Source: Tannerella sp. (lineage in GTDB: Bacteria > Bacteroidota > Bacteroidia > Bacteroidales > Tannerellaceae). From it: a stretch of 11,813 nt of DNA. Every line of letters begins with the position of its first letter. Within the stretch, counting starts at the first letter, position 1. This document shows, in pieces, positions 1 to 6,988 of this stretch. The translations under genes were made by a program, and so were the position numbers. Below the pieces are notes generated by a model, which worked only from the letters and a program-made list of their open reading frames with translations, had not been told where the DNA came from and searched no databases. The stretch spans positions 1 through 11,813 of the forward strand of contig JAISOP010000287.1 of NCBI GenBank assembly GCA_031275525.1. Direction: 5' to 3'.

Positions 1-854
1 CAAAGAAGGGAAATTTGCTGGGACGGAAAACGTATCAGGTTTTCCTTATCCTGAACGGTATTTTAGGCCCGGTCTTGATCGGCACGGCGGTAGGGACGTT
101 CTTCAACGGCGCCAACTTCATCGTGAACAAAGCCAACCTGACGGATTTGAGTATGCCGGTCATATCGTCCTGGGCGCCGTACCACGGCATACAACTGCAC
201 GGCCTGGAAGCGGCGCTGAATCCCTGGAACCTGCTCCTGGGACTGGCGGTATTCTTCCTGGCGCGTATCCTGGCGCTGCTTTATTTCATCAACAACATCA
301 ACGAAGATGAAATCCGGACGCGTTCACGTAAGCAATTGATGATCGAAACCGCCCTGTTCCTGGTATTCTTCCTGACCTTCCTGGTGCATCTGTTGCTTCA
401 GGACGGTTTTGCCGTGGCCGAGGACCCGGTTACGAAGGAAAGGGAAGTCTTCCTGCAACCTTATAAGTATTTCATGAATCTGTTTGAGATGCCGATTGTG
501 CTGGTGGTTCTGTTGATTGGCGTGGTGGGCGTGCTCTTCGGCATTATCCGGACGATTCTTTCCTCCGCATGGACGAAAGGCATCTGGTTTGCGGGGGCGG
601 GTACGGTATTGACGGTGCTGGCCTTGTTGCTTTGTGCCGGATGGAACGACACGGCTTACTATCCTTCGCTGGCTGACCTGCAAAGTTCGCTCACGATCGA
701 GAACAGCAGTTCCAGCCTCTTTACGCTGAAAGCGATGAGCATCGTGTCCGTATTGATTCCATTTGTGCTGGCGTATATCTTCTACGCATGGAGGGCCTTG
801 GATCTCCGCAAGATAGACGTCAAAGAAATGGAAGAAGACGAACACGCCTATTGA
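1..854 (+). CDS. cydB: Cytochrome bd ubiquinol oxidase subunit II (CydB), 5'-truncated
   Basis: CydB is the second integral-membrane subunit of the cytochrome bd quinol oxidase, which passes electrons from quinol to O2 at low oxygen in the inner membrane. The reading frame is open from base 3 and has no convincing start: the first in-frame start codon is a TTG at 15, inside the protein. The gene therefore begins left of the window. About 283 residues are visible, against roughly 380 for Bacteroidetes CydB, so about the first quarter is missing. The visible part has about six hydrophobic helices. The first holds the segment YQVFLILNGILGPVLIGTAV and is followed by GTFFNGANF; a later helix begins NPWNLLLGLAVFFLARIL. 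The C-terminal tail is charged (MEEDEHAY) and probably cytoplasmic. The partner cydA would be expected just upstream, outside the window. This is the only plus-strand gene, and it converges on the minus-strand genes. The family assignment is from recognition of the sequence. Confidence 0.93.
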   Translation, partial: KKGNLLGRKTYQVFLILNGILGPVLIGTAVGTFFNGANFIVNKANLTDLSMPVISSWAPYHGIQLHGLEAALNPWNLLLGLAVFFLARILALLYFINNINEDEIRTRSRKQLMIETALFLVFFLTFLVHLLLQDGFAVAEDPVTKEREVFLQPYKYFMNLFEMPIVLVVLLIGVVGVLFGIIRTILSSAWTKGIWFAGAGTVLTVLALLLCAGWNDTAYYPSLADLQSSLTIENSSSSLFTLKAMSIVSVLIPFVLAYIFYAWRALDLRKIDVKEMEEDEHAY

Positions 855-885
855 ACGGTTAAACCGGTAATCCAACAGAATTCAA

Positions 886-939
886 AGATTCAATGATTCA
901 AAGACTCAAAAAAAACGAGCCTTTTGAATCATTGAATCT
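886..939 (+). repeat. Inverted repeat of GAATCATT units, possible cydB terminator
   Basis: A perfect 17-bp inverted repeat has arms at 886-902 (AGATTCAATGATTCAAA) and 923-939, separated by a 20-nt loop. It begins 32 nt after the cydB stop codon, so it could act as a terminator or RNA-stabilising hairpin for cydB. The T-run after the stem is weak (GCCTTTCTT), so termination is not certain. The motif TTTTGAATCATTGAATC recurs exactly in the hairpin at 4766-4840, which makes this a member of a dispersed repeat family rather than a one-off terminator. Confidence 0.75.
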
Positions 940-963
940 GCCTTTCTTCCCCCCCCACGCTCC

Positions 964-1071
964 GCTCCGCAGAAAAAAAAGTTGTCCGCGAATGTACGCG
1001 AATATCCGCGAATAAAATTATTCGCGTTCATTCGCGTACATTCGCGTACCTTTCTCTTTTCTCTGCGGAGC
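964..1071. repeat. Long imperfect palindrome of 10-nt CGCGAAT units
   Basis: The left arm has three consecutive 10-nt units: GTCCGCGAAT (984-993), GTACGCGAAT (994-1003) and ATCCGCGAAT (1004-1013). After a 6-nt loop (1014-1019) come three inverted units: ATTCGCGTTC (1020-1029) and two copies of ATTCGCGTAC (1030-1039, 1040-1049). The 30-bp inner stem has only three mismatched positions. A second perfect 10-bp arm pair, GCTCCGCAGA (964-973) with TCTGCGGAGC (1062-1071), lies outside it, with a purine-rich stretch facing a pyrimidine-rich one in between. No reading frame is evident. It looks like a REP-like or hairpin-forming intergenic repeat; its function is unknown. Confidence 0.8.
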
Positions 1072-1110
1072 AAAGCGTAGCGTTGAGGGTTTTTAGAGGT
1101 TCCCTAGAGT

Positions 1111-1128
1111 ATTTCCGGACAGTTCCTT
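1111..1128. repeat. 18-nt dispersed repeat, left copy (inverted match at 7045-7062)
   Basis: ATTTCCGGACAGTTCCTT is the exact reverse complement of the bases at 7045-7062. Just upstream, at 1086-1092, AGGGTTT is separated from it by 18 nt; in the other copy (read on the minus strand) AGGGTTT is joined to the motif directly. An exact 18-nt match is not expected by chance in a window this size. Whether it is a terminal repeat, a REP-type element or a protein-binding site cannot be decided here. Confidence 0.65.
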
Positions 1129-1160
1129 AGTCCCATAATATCAACGAAGCACCTTTTTTA

Positions 1161-1200
1161 AAAGAAAAAAAGAAGGCTGCCTTTTTTGTAAGACAGCCTC
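1161..1200 (-). terminator. Rho-independent terminator after the repeat lipoprotein gene
   Basis: On the minus strand, AGGCTGTC (1199-1192) pairs with GGCAGCCT (1181-1174), an 8-bp stem with one G-T pair. It is followed by a long T-rich run, the reverse complement of the A-tract at 1161-1173. It lies about 28 nt beyond the stop of the lipoprotein gene. On the plus strand the stem is followed by CTTTTC, so it may also stop readthrough from cydB. Confidence 0.85.
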
Positions 1201-1227
1201 TTTTCAATCCTCTATTCAATCTGTTCT

Positions 1228-3057
1228 CTATTCAGCGACACTCAAACGCGACCCGCTGTAGGCAATCGTCACGATGGAGGCTTCCAGGTGCAGATCCACC
1301 GTCCTGTCGGAGGCGTCATACGTGCCTGTAACCACTAAGGGAAGATTCCCTAAAGCCGCTAAAAGCGCCTCCCCGTTCAGCGTGTATGTATCGGCCGTTT
1401 CGCCCGGCGCAACCGTCAGCGCTTCGCTGACAATGGACAGCGCGCCCATGCCGGATACATTCGCTTCAATGGTGAACTTGACGGCATCCGTTTCGCCGGC
1501 GATGAGTTCCAGTCTGACCGGCGTATTGGGCAACGTTGCGTTCATTCCCCCCGTCAGCGTAGCCTCGCCGGTGTAGTCACCGGCCACGATTTCGGCATAG
1601 GAAACGGATGGCGCCGGCGGTTCTTCTTCCACTTTCTCGGCCGTCACCTCGATGGTGGCGCCCCCAGCCAGTTTCACTTCCAGCGTCTTCCCGGTTACGT
1701 CCACCGTGCCCGTGACGCTGAAGTTGCCCAAGCTTGCAGTTGCCGTACCGTTCAGCGCATAGGTATTGGCCTCCGCGCCTTCCGTTACCGCAATGGCGTC
1801 GCCTGTCACCGTCACTTCACCCAGCAGCGACACGTTGGCCGTCAGGGTGATTTTCACCGTTCCGTTATCAACTCGCTCCAGGGCAATCTTCACGTCATTT
1901 AAATCTTCGGTTATCGGGCTTGTCAGTTTGGCCGAGCCGAGGTAGTTTCCTTCCACCTGCGCGGCGTAATTCGATGGGTCAAAGTCCGGCGGCACCGCCT
2001 CGATATGAATGGTGATAAGGCCGTTGGTTGCGGCCAGGGTCAGGGTCAGCGTATGCGTGAGCGTATTGTACGAGCCTGTGACGTCCAGGTCCATCTCCAT
2101 CGGGTCTGCCAGTTTGGCCAAGCCGTTGAAGGTACAGGTTTCCGGCTGCGAGCCTGCGGCAACGGTCATCTCACCTGAAATGCTGAGGAGGCCAAAGCCC
2201 GACGCTTCGGCTGTGACGGCCAGGCTTACCTTGTTCGCGTCGGTGCGCGTCAACTTCGCCTGTAGGTTGGAAAAGTCGATAGTCATACCGGTCGATTGCG
2301 CACTGCCCACATAGTCGCCGGCCACGAGTGCGGCGTAGTCTGTCGGCGTGCCTGGCGCGGCATCCACATGGATGCTGAGGATATCCGTCGTCAGGTCCAG
2401 CGTCAGCGCCTTGCCGGTTGCCGAATACTTGCCCGATATTTCGAGTGTGGCATTCGAGAGAAACTCTAACGGCAACGTGCGCCCCTTGAACGCATACGTT
2501 TCCGGTTCGCCGCTGACCGGCGACACGGTCACGCTTTCGCTCGCGATGGTCAACTCGCCCATGTTCGGCAGTACTGCGACAAGCGTCAGTTTCACCTGCG
2601 CATTTTCACCCGCGATACGCTCCATTTTCACTTGTACGCCGGAGAGATCGGCGGTGAGAGCGCCTTTGACATTCGCCGTACCGAGGTAGCTGCCAACCAC
2701 AAACTTGGCGTATTCCGAGGAGTTGACCTTCACCGTAAGTTCTTCGCTGACGACGATTCCCGTCTTGTTGGTGGCAAAAACCCGTGTTGTTCCCGAGCCG
2801 ACAGCCTTCAGGATGGCTTTCCGGCCCTGGCTTTCAATCGAGACGATGGTGTTGTCGTAAACCTCCCAGCGGAGGTCTTCCGTTGCATGATCGGGCGTAA
2901 TGGCTGCCGTCAATTCAATCGTTTCGCCTACTTCCATTGCAGGGATTTCGGACGGGGAAACGGTAATATCCGTCACCGTCACTTCTTTTTCGTCGTTGCA
3001 ACTCGACAGACCGAAAACTGCAACCCATAATCCAAGCATAAATACTTTTGTTTTCAT
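1228..3057 (-). CDS. Lipoprotein with a BIG2-type domain and four calycin-like tandem repeats
   Basis: The 609-residue protein is probably a surface or periplasmic lipoprotein. It has a signal peptide with lipobox LSSC (Cys20), and the residues after the cysteine (NDEKE) are acidic, as in exported Bacteroidetes lipoproteins. Residues about 27-112 look like a bacterial Ig-like BIG2 domain (start VTDITVSPSEIPAMEVGET, end SEELTVKV). Four tandem repeats follow, starting at Tyr116, Tyr241, Tyr364 and Tyr487, spaced 125, 123 and 123 residues. Each opens with a YAxxVxGxYxGxA motif, has a middle G-L-(S/T)-I strand and a TYxxNG segment, and closes with strands like TLTLTLAA. They resemble the Bacteroidales calycin-like beta-barrel domain family, by recognition only. 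A linker EKVEEEPPAP precedes the last repeat. No catalytic motif is visible; binding or scaffolding is an inference. The ATG at 3057 has an A-rich leader 47 nt after the hydrolase stop, with no promoter visible between, so the two are probably co-transcribed. Four Ig-like or adhesin-type domains are an alternative reading. Confidence 0.85.
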   Translation of the reverse strand: MKTKVFMLGLWVAVFGLSSCNDEKEVTVTDITVSPSEIPAMEVGETIELTAAITPDHATEDLRWEVYDNTIVSIESQGRKAILKAVGSGTTRVFATNKTGIVVSEELTVKVNSSEYAKFVVGSYLGTANVKGALTADLSGVQVKMERIAGENAQVKLTLVAVLPNMGELTIASESVTVSPVSGEPETYAFKGRTLPLEFLSNATLEISGKYSATGKALTLDLTTDILSIHVDAAPGTPTDYAALVAGDYVGSAQSTGMTIDFSNLQAKLTRTDANKVSLAVTAEASGFGLLSISGEMTVAAGSQPETCTFNGLAKLADPMEMDLDVTGSYNTLTHTLTLTLAATNGLITIHIEAVPPDFDPSNYAAQVEGNYLGSAKLTSPITEDLNDVKIALERVDNGTVKITLTANVSLLGEVTVTGDAIAVTEGAEANTYALNGTATASLGNFSVTGTVDVTGKTLEVKLAGGATIEVTAEKVEEEPPAPSVSYAEIVAGDYTGEATLTGGMNATLPNTPVRLELIAGETDAVKFTIEANVSGMGALSIVSEALTVAPGETADTYTLNGEALLAALGNLPLVVTGTYDASDRTVDLHLEASIVTIAYSGSRLSVAE

Positions 3058-3104
3058 GTTTCTTTCTTTTTAATTCAATTGAAATGGTTTATTTATTTGA
3101 TTCG

Positions 3105-4694
3105 TTACTGTATATCCAATGTGGCCGCACCTGTGAGGTAGGTGACGGAGGGTTTGATTTCGAGTGTGCCGGTGGCCTCCGTGACCGAGGGAAGCGTTTC
3201 TCCCAAGTGATTGAGCGCCTGTTTCAGCCCCTTGCCGATTTTGACGTTCACCTGCCGCGCACCTTCGGGTGTCCAGACGGCCCAGACACGCAGTCCGTCC
3301 GGCTGTTGCCAGCTCACTACGCAGCAGTCCTTCTGTTTCCATGCGACGGTCATGTCCGTCACCGAACCTTCGGGGAAGAGTTTTCCGATGGTGGCATACG
3401 CATCGTACGCCGGCTTGCGACGCAGTCCACTGCCGGTCAGCCCGAAATTGTCTTCCCGGTCGAACATGCTTTCTTCGGGCGATTCAAATTCGTAATAAAA
3501 ATAACGCTCAATGCCGAACCGCAATGAAAGTAGTATCGTTTGCGCGGTAAAAACGGCTTGGTTGGCTTCTTTCTCCACAGCATCGCCGTAATAATAGACC
3601 GTTCCGTCTTTTGTGGAGTAATACACCTTGCCTCCCGCTCTCAGGTAGCGCGTGAGGTAGGGAATAAGAGACTGGTTGATATGCAGCGGGAAAGGGTCGG
3701 ACGGCGGAAAAAACACGGCATCATACGCAGGCAAGTGGGTCCGCTGCACGTTCGGTATCTGAATGGAATCCACTTGGAAGCCGGCCGGAAAAAAGGCCGG
3801 GAGGATTTGCCCGGCGAAGGATTCATCGACCGGGAAATCGTCGTCGCAAATCATCGCGACTTTCCAGTCCCTGCCGGTTTCTTCTTTAGCTTCGTGAAAC
3901 ACTTCCCGGTCCTTGATTTCGACACCGGTCATGGTGGAGATGCCCATTTCCGTAAACCAGATGTCTTTCTGTTCCAGTTTGTATTTAGCCATCAGTGCGC
4001 GTAGTTTGTCAATATCTTCGCAAAACAGGTCGGTCGCTTCCCATGTGTCCATACACGAACGGTAGGGATGAACGGAGAATTTGTCGAAAAACCGGCCGGA
4101 ACCCTCGGCAAAAGACTGCTCGATGTATTCCATCGGAATACCGGCCATGCCGGCGTGAACGACTATTGCATCGGGGGCTATTTCTTTTATTTTCCGGTAA
4201 GTGGCCTTCAGCAGCAGGACATAGTTGGCTGCATCGTTGCGTTGGTCCCAGAAACGGGGATACAGGTTCGGTTCGTTCCAGATTTCCCAGCATTGCACCT
4301 TGTCTTTGTATCGCGTGACTACCTTTTCCACATACGTGAGCCAGGCGTCCAGGTGTTTGTATGCCGGGGTTGCCCAGGGTGCATTATATAACAGGGGCGC
4401 CAGAATCTGCAATTCCTGTTTCTGTATTTCGGCCACCACCCGGTCGAGCACGTCAAAATGCCATACGCCTTGCGGCCCTTCGACAGCGCTCCACGAAAAA
4501 TCGGTGCGTACCCATCGGATACCTGCCGCACGCAGCATCCGGAGGTTTTCCGGTATATGATTGTATTCTTCCCCGCCATTAAGATGCATGGATACGCCAA
4601 ACGGAGACGTGGTTGTCTGTGACATGCTACGCTCCGGAAAGAGGAAGCATCCTGTTACAACTAACATCCCTATAAAAATAATTTTCTTTTTCAT
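3105..4694 (-). CDS. Secreted clan GH-A glycoside hydrolase, GH39/PslG-like, with an inserted domain
   Basis: A retaining glycoside hydrolase with a TIM-barrel fold, exported by a signal peptide (MKKKIIFIGMLVVTGCFLFP). Residues are numbered here from a TTG at 4718; subtract 8 for the preferred ATG at 4694. The barrel starts at SPFGVSMHLNGGEEY. The acid/base is Glu149 in CWEIWNEPN and the likely nucleophile is Glu257 in WFTEMGIST, the usual clan GH-A pair on strands 4 and 7. Strand 8 is near ERYFYYEF (404-411). Between strands 7 and 8, residues about 270-382 form an extra domain (KVAMICDDDFP, then YDAVFFPPSDPF, then YLRAGGKVYYST). This pattern fits a class I amidotransferase-like fold without a nucleophile cysteine. 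The C-terminal region (from about 450) is a beta-rich accessory domain. The ATG at 4694 is chosen because the TTG overlaps the predicted -7 box. Family GH39 is likely, but another GH-A family is possible. The substrate is unknown. Confidence 0.85.
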   Translation of the reverse strand: MKKKIIFIGMLVVTGCFLFPERSMSQTTTSPFGVSMHLNGGEEYNHIPENLRMLRAAGIRWVRTDFSWSAVEGPQGVWHFDVLDRVVAEIQKQELQILAPLLYNAPWATPAYKHLDAWLTYVEKVVTRYKDKVQCWEIWNEPNLYPRFWDQRNDAANYVLLLKATYRKIKEIAPDAIVVHAGMAGIPMEYIEQSFAEGSGRFFDKFSVHPYRSCMDTWEATDLFCEDIDKLRALMAKYKLEQKDIWFTEMGISTMTGVEIKDREVFHEAKEETGRDWKVAMICDDDFPVDESFAGQILPAFFPAGFQVDSIQIPNVQRTHLPAYDAVFFPPSDPFPLHINQSLIPYLTRYLRAGGKVYYSTKDGTVYYYGDAVEKEANQAVFTAQTILLSLRFGIERYFYYEFESPEESMFDREDNFGLTGSGLRRKPAYDAYATIGKLFPEGSVTDMTVAWKQKDCCVVSWQQPDGLRVWAVWTPEGARQVNVKIGKGLKQALNHLGETLPSVTEATGTLEIKPSVTYLTGAATLDIQ

Positions 4695-4715
4695 AATCGG
4701 TTTTTTTTTCCGACG

Positions 4716-4746
4716 CAAATGTAAACTATTTTCCTTAGCTTACAAA
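4716..4746 (-). promoter_or_regulatory. Bacteroidetes-type promoter for the hydrolase-lipoprotein operon
   Basis: Read on the minus strand, TTTG (4746-4743) is followed after 19 nt by TACATTTG (4723-4716). This matches the Bacteroidetes -33 TTTG and -7 TAnnTTTG consensus. Transcription would begin around 4709-4711, giving a leader of about 15 nt before the ATG at 4694. It lies just downstream of the preceding operon's hairpin, so the two operons appear independent. Confidence 0.65.
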
Positions 4747-4765
4747 ACGGCAAGGTGGATTCAAA

Positions 4766-4840
4766 AATTCAATCATTCAATCATTCAATCATTCAAAAGA
4801 CACGTTTTTTTGAATCATTGAATCATTGAATCATTGAATT
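4766..4840. repeat. Hairpin of 8-nt tandem units with periodic C·C mismatches; possible terminator for the HAD gene
   Basis: The left arm (4766-4798) is AATTC plus three AATCATTC units and AAAA. The right arm (4808-4840) is TTTT plus three GAATCATT units and GAATT. Thirty of 33 positions pair; the three mismatches are C·C and fall every 8 nt (4774/4832, 4782/4824, 4790/4816). It begins 19 nt after the HAD stop and, on the minus strand, ends in a short T-run, so it may act as a weak terminator. It shares an exact 17-nt motif with the repeat at 886-939. Confidence 0.8.
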
Positions 4841-4858
4841 GATGTTTTTGACAGCCCC

Positions 4859-5644
4859 TTACAGCATTCCGAAATGGCGGAACGCCTGTGCGATGCCGTC
4901 GTCGTCAACCGGTGTGGTTATGTAGTGGGCAGCCGCTTTCACGTGGTCGGCCGCGTTGCCCATCGCCACGCCGACGGCTACGTGCCGGAGCATGGGGATG
5001 TCGTTACCGCCGTCGCCGAAGGCCATAGTTTCGTCGAGGTTCAGGCCGTAGTATTCCAACATCCGGTCGATGCCGGTCTGCTTGCTGACGCCGCGCACGT
5101 TCACGTCGGCAAAGAGTGGCATCCAGCGGCTCGACTGGCAGTGCGGAAGCACATGCCGCTCCAGGTACCGCATTTTTTCGTCATCCACATAGGGACAGAG
5201 TTGGAATACGTCCCTGCGGATCGTCTCCCGCGGGTCTTCCACGCGCGGCGGCGACACATCGACAAGCCGTGCCACCTCCCTCACCACATCGTCCACGTAG
5301 TTAATGGTGATGGCATCTTCCGGCATGAAAGCTACCGGGAAAGGGTCTTTTTCCAGGTGACGCACCAGCGCTTCCAGGTCTTCCTGCGGGACGGGACACT
5401 CGTAAATAAGGTTCCTGCGGCCGGCATCGACGCAGTAAGCGCCATTGTAGGTGATGTAGCCGTCGAACGGAATCCCGTCGAGCACGTCGATCATCGGCAG
5501 CATCCGTCCCGTGGCCACAAAAACCTTGACTCCCCCGTCCCGCAGGGCCTCCAGCGCGGCAAGCGTCGAGGGCGCAACGCGGTGGGTTTTGAAACTCACC
5601 AGCGTCCCGTCTATATCGAAAAAAACAGCTTTGATCCGCCTCAT
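4859..5644 (-). CDS. Cof-type HAD-IIB phosphatase
   Basis: A 261-residue haloacid-dehalogenase-superfamily hydrolase, predicted cytoplasmic with no signal peptide. Motif I is FFDIDGTL with nucleophile Asp10 and acid/base Asp12. Motif II is VATGR (Thr45). Motif III is the lysine of RGVSKQTGI (Lys188). Motif IV is FGDGGNDIPML (Asp211 and Asp215 bind Mg2+). A cap domain lies between motifs II and III, as in the Cof/YbjI-like IIB group. Family members dephosphorylate sugar phosphates, nucleotides or flavin precursors; the substrate here cannot be read. The ATG at 5644 overlaps the TGA of the upstream ligase by 4 nt (ATGA), so translation is probably coupled and the two proteins may share a pathway. 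All catalytic residues are present, and length and motif order are normal for the family. Confidence 0.93.
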   Translation of the reverse strand: MRRIKAVFFDIDGTLVSFKTHRVAPSTLAALEALRDGGVKVFVATGRMLPMIDVLDGIPFDGYITYNGAYCVDAGRRNLIYECPVPQEDLEALVRHLEKDPFPVAFMPEDAITINYVDDVVREVARLVDVSPPRVEDPRETIRRDVFQLCPYVDDEKMRYLERHVLPHCQSSRWMPLFADVNVRGVSKQTGIDRMLEYYGLNLDETMAFGDGGNDIPMLRHVAVGVAMGNAADHVKAAAHYITTPVDDDGIAQAFRHFGML

Positions 5645-6951
5645 CCCTTATTGCCCTCTCTGTAGTCAAAGAACTTAATCAGTTTCCGGCTGGTGGGGGG
5701 GAGTTGCTTCCGGGCGATCAGTTCGACCGGCTCGAAAATAAGGTCCGGCGCTACGCGAATCTTCGAGCGGAACAGGTCCTTCATCTGCTTCACAAACGCT
5801 TCGCTGTGGTCGGCGCTCCCCACGCGGATGCTGATACTGTCCGTGCCGATGGTGTTCGTGTACACCTCCACGATGTAGTTCTTTACCTCCGGGATATTAT
5901 CCAGCACGTCGTACAGCGCCGGCGGATAGAGCGTTGTACCCTTGTATTTGATCATCTGCCCCTTGCGTCCAAGGATAGGGCCTAACCGCAACGAGTTGCG
6001 TCCGCAGGCGCAAGGTTCCCCGAAATGGAGGCAGAGGTCGCCCGTTTTGAAGCGGATCACCGGCATACCCTCCACCCCCAGCGTGGTCACGGTGATTTCG
6101 CCCGGCTCGCCCTCGCGGACAGGCCGGTTCCGGTCGTCCAAGAACTCCACCACCGTCAGGTCGGGTTTGTGATGGGCGCCGCACTGTTTTTCACACTCCA
6201 TGAAGGAGGACTGCATTTCGGTGGACGCATAATTGGAATAAAGGGAAAGTTCCGGCCAGAGGGCATGGATTTTCTCTCCCAGGACACTGTATCCGTGTTC
6301 GTTGGTGCGCAGGCTTTCTCCCACGCAGACGGCTCTTTGGAGCGACGACCGGCGGTAGTCAATCCCCTTTGCTTCGGCAAACTCAATCAGTTTCAGGATG
6401 AATGACGGCACGCAGACACATACGGTCGGGCGAATCCGGCGAATCAGGTTCCACTGCAATTCCGGAATCCCGTTACCCGAGCGGATGATCCCCGAACCGA
6501 ACCGGAAACTGCCGAACAAGCTGGCCAGTCCCGCCATGAAACAGCGGTCGTTCGTGACCATCAGTTGCAGGATGTCGCGCTTACCACACCCGCAGAACTG
6601 GTATGAAAGGTATTCGCTCAGCGCCAGCCGTTCCAGGTCGGAGCGGGTCAGGGCAAAAACGACCGGCTCGCCCAGCGTGCCCGAAGTCGTCACGTAATCC
6701 AGTACGTCCGAAGGCGGTACGCAGAGAAACGCCTCGTTGCGGAGTTGCAAATCCTGTTTGGTGGTCACGGGAATGTGTTGTAAATCTTCCAGGCGCCGAA
6801 TCTTCGAGACGTCTATCTTCTCTTTTGCAAACAGTTCCTTGTAATAGGGTGACCGGGTGGCAACATATTCCAGCGTTTCCGAGAGTTTCTTCTCCTGAAA
6901 GGCGCGGATCCGGTCTTGTGGGAGATACGGGAGGTCTTCACTTTTTATCAT
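5641..6951 (-). CDS. PaaK-like adenylate-forming ligase (phenylacetate-CoA ligase family)
   Basis: Belongs to the ANL superfamily, PaaK/CapK (phenylacetate-CoA ligase, coenzyme F390 synthetase-like) branch, which activates a carboxylate with ATP and usually transfers it to CoA. Residues are numbered from a GTG at 6987; subtract 12 for the preferred ATG at 6951. The phosphate-binding loop is TTSGTLGEP (100-108), the A5-type motif is YASTE (253-257) and the ribose-binding Asp is in KTGD (314-317). The C-terminal lid follows ILGRKGQMIKYKGTTLYPP, with the likely catalytic lysine in SRKLIKFF (Lys435 or Lys438). Cys265, Cys269, His272/273, Cys326 and Cys328 could form the zinc site seen in some relatives. 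The ATG is preferred because the GTG lies at or before the expected transcription start. That gives 436 residues, close to the usual 430-440. The substrate is not established; calling it phenylacetate-CoA ligase would be over-precise. It is the first gene of an operon with the HAD gene. Confidence 0.85.
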   Translation of the reverse strand: MIKSEDLPYLPQDRIRAFQEKKLSETLEYVATRSPYYKELFAKEKIDVSKIRRLEDLQHIPVTTKQDLQLRNEAFLCVPPSDVLDYVTTSGTLGEPVVFALTRSDLERLALSEYLSYQFCGCGKRDILQLMVTNDRCFMAGLASLFGSFRFGSGIIRSGNGIPELQWNLIRRIRPTVCVCVPSFILKLIEFAEAKGIDYRRSSLQRAVCVGESLRTNEHGYSVLGEKIHALWPELSLYSNYASTEMQSSFMECEKQCGAHHKPDLTVVEFLDDRNRPVREGEPGEITVTTLGVEGMPVIRFKTGDLCLHFGEPCACGRNSLRLGPILGRKGQMIKYKGTTLYPPALYDVLDNIPEVKNYIVEVYTNTIGTDSISIRVGSADHSEAFVKQMKDLFRSKIRVAPDLIFEPVELIARKQLPPTSRKLIKFFDYREGNKG

Positions 6952-6988
6952 TTCATTCAACGATTTATCTTTGTTCTGTTTCAGCACG

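Noticed and set aside
3074..3083. TTCAATTGAA palindrome in the gap between hydrolase and lipoprotein genes
   Set aside because: It is only 10 nt, AT-rich and without a second copy, so it is not enough to call an operator.
4695..4718. TTG at 4718 as start of the hydrolase, adding eight residues
   Set aside because: The TTG overlaps the predicted -7 box, and the ATG at 4694 gives a standard signal peptide.
4874..5665. Long plus-strand open frame (263 codons) opposite the HAD gene
   Set aside because: It is antisense to a gene with all HAD motifs, has no recognisable domain, and its composition (many His, Val and Arg) is typical of a mirror frame of GC-rich coding sequence.
6952..6987. GTG at 6987 as start of the ligase, adding 12 residues
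   Set aside because: It lies next to the candidate -7 box and probably upstream of the transcription start. The ATG at 6951 gives the normal family length. Not excluded if the promoter call is wrong.
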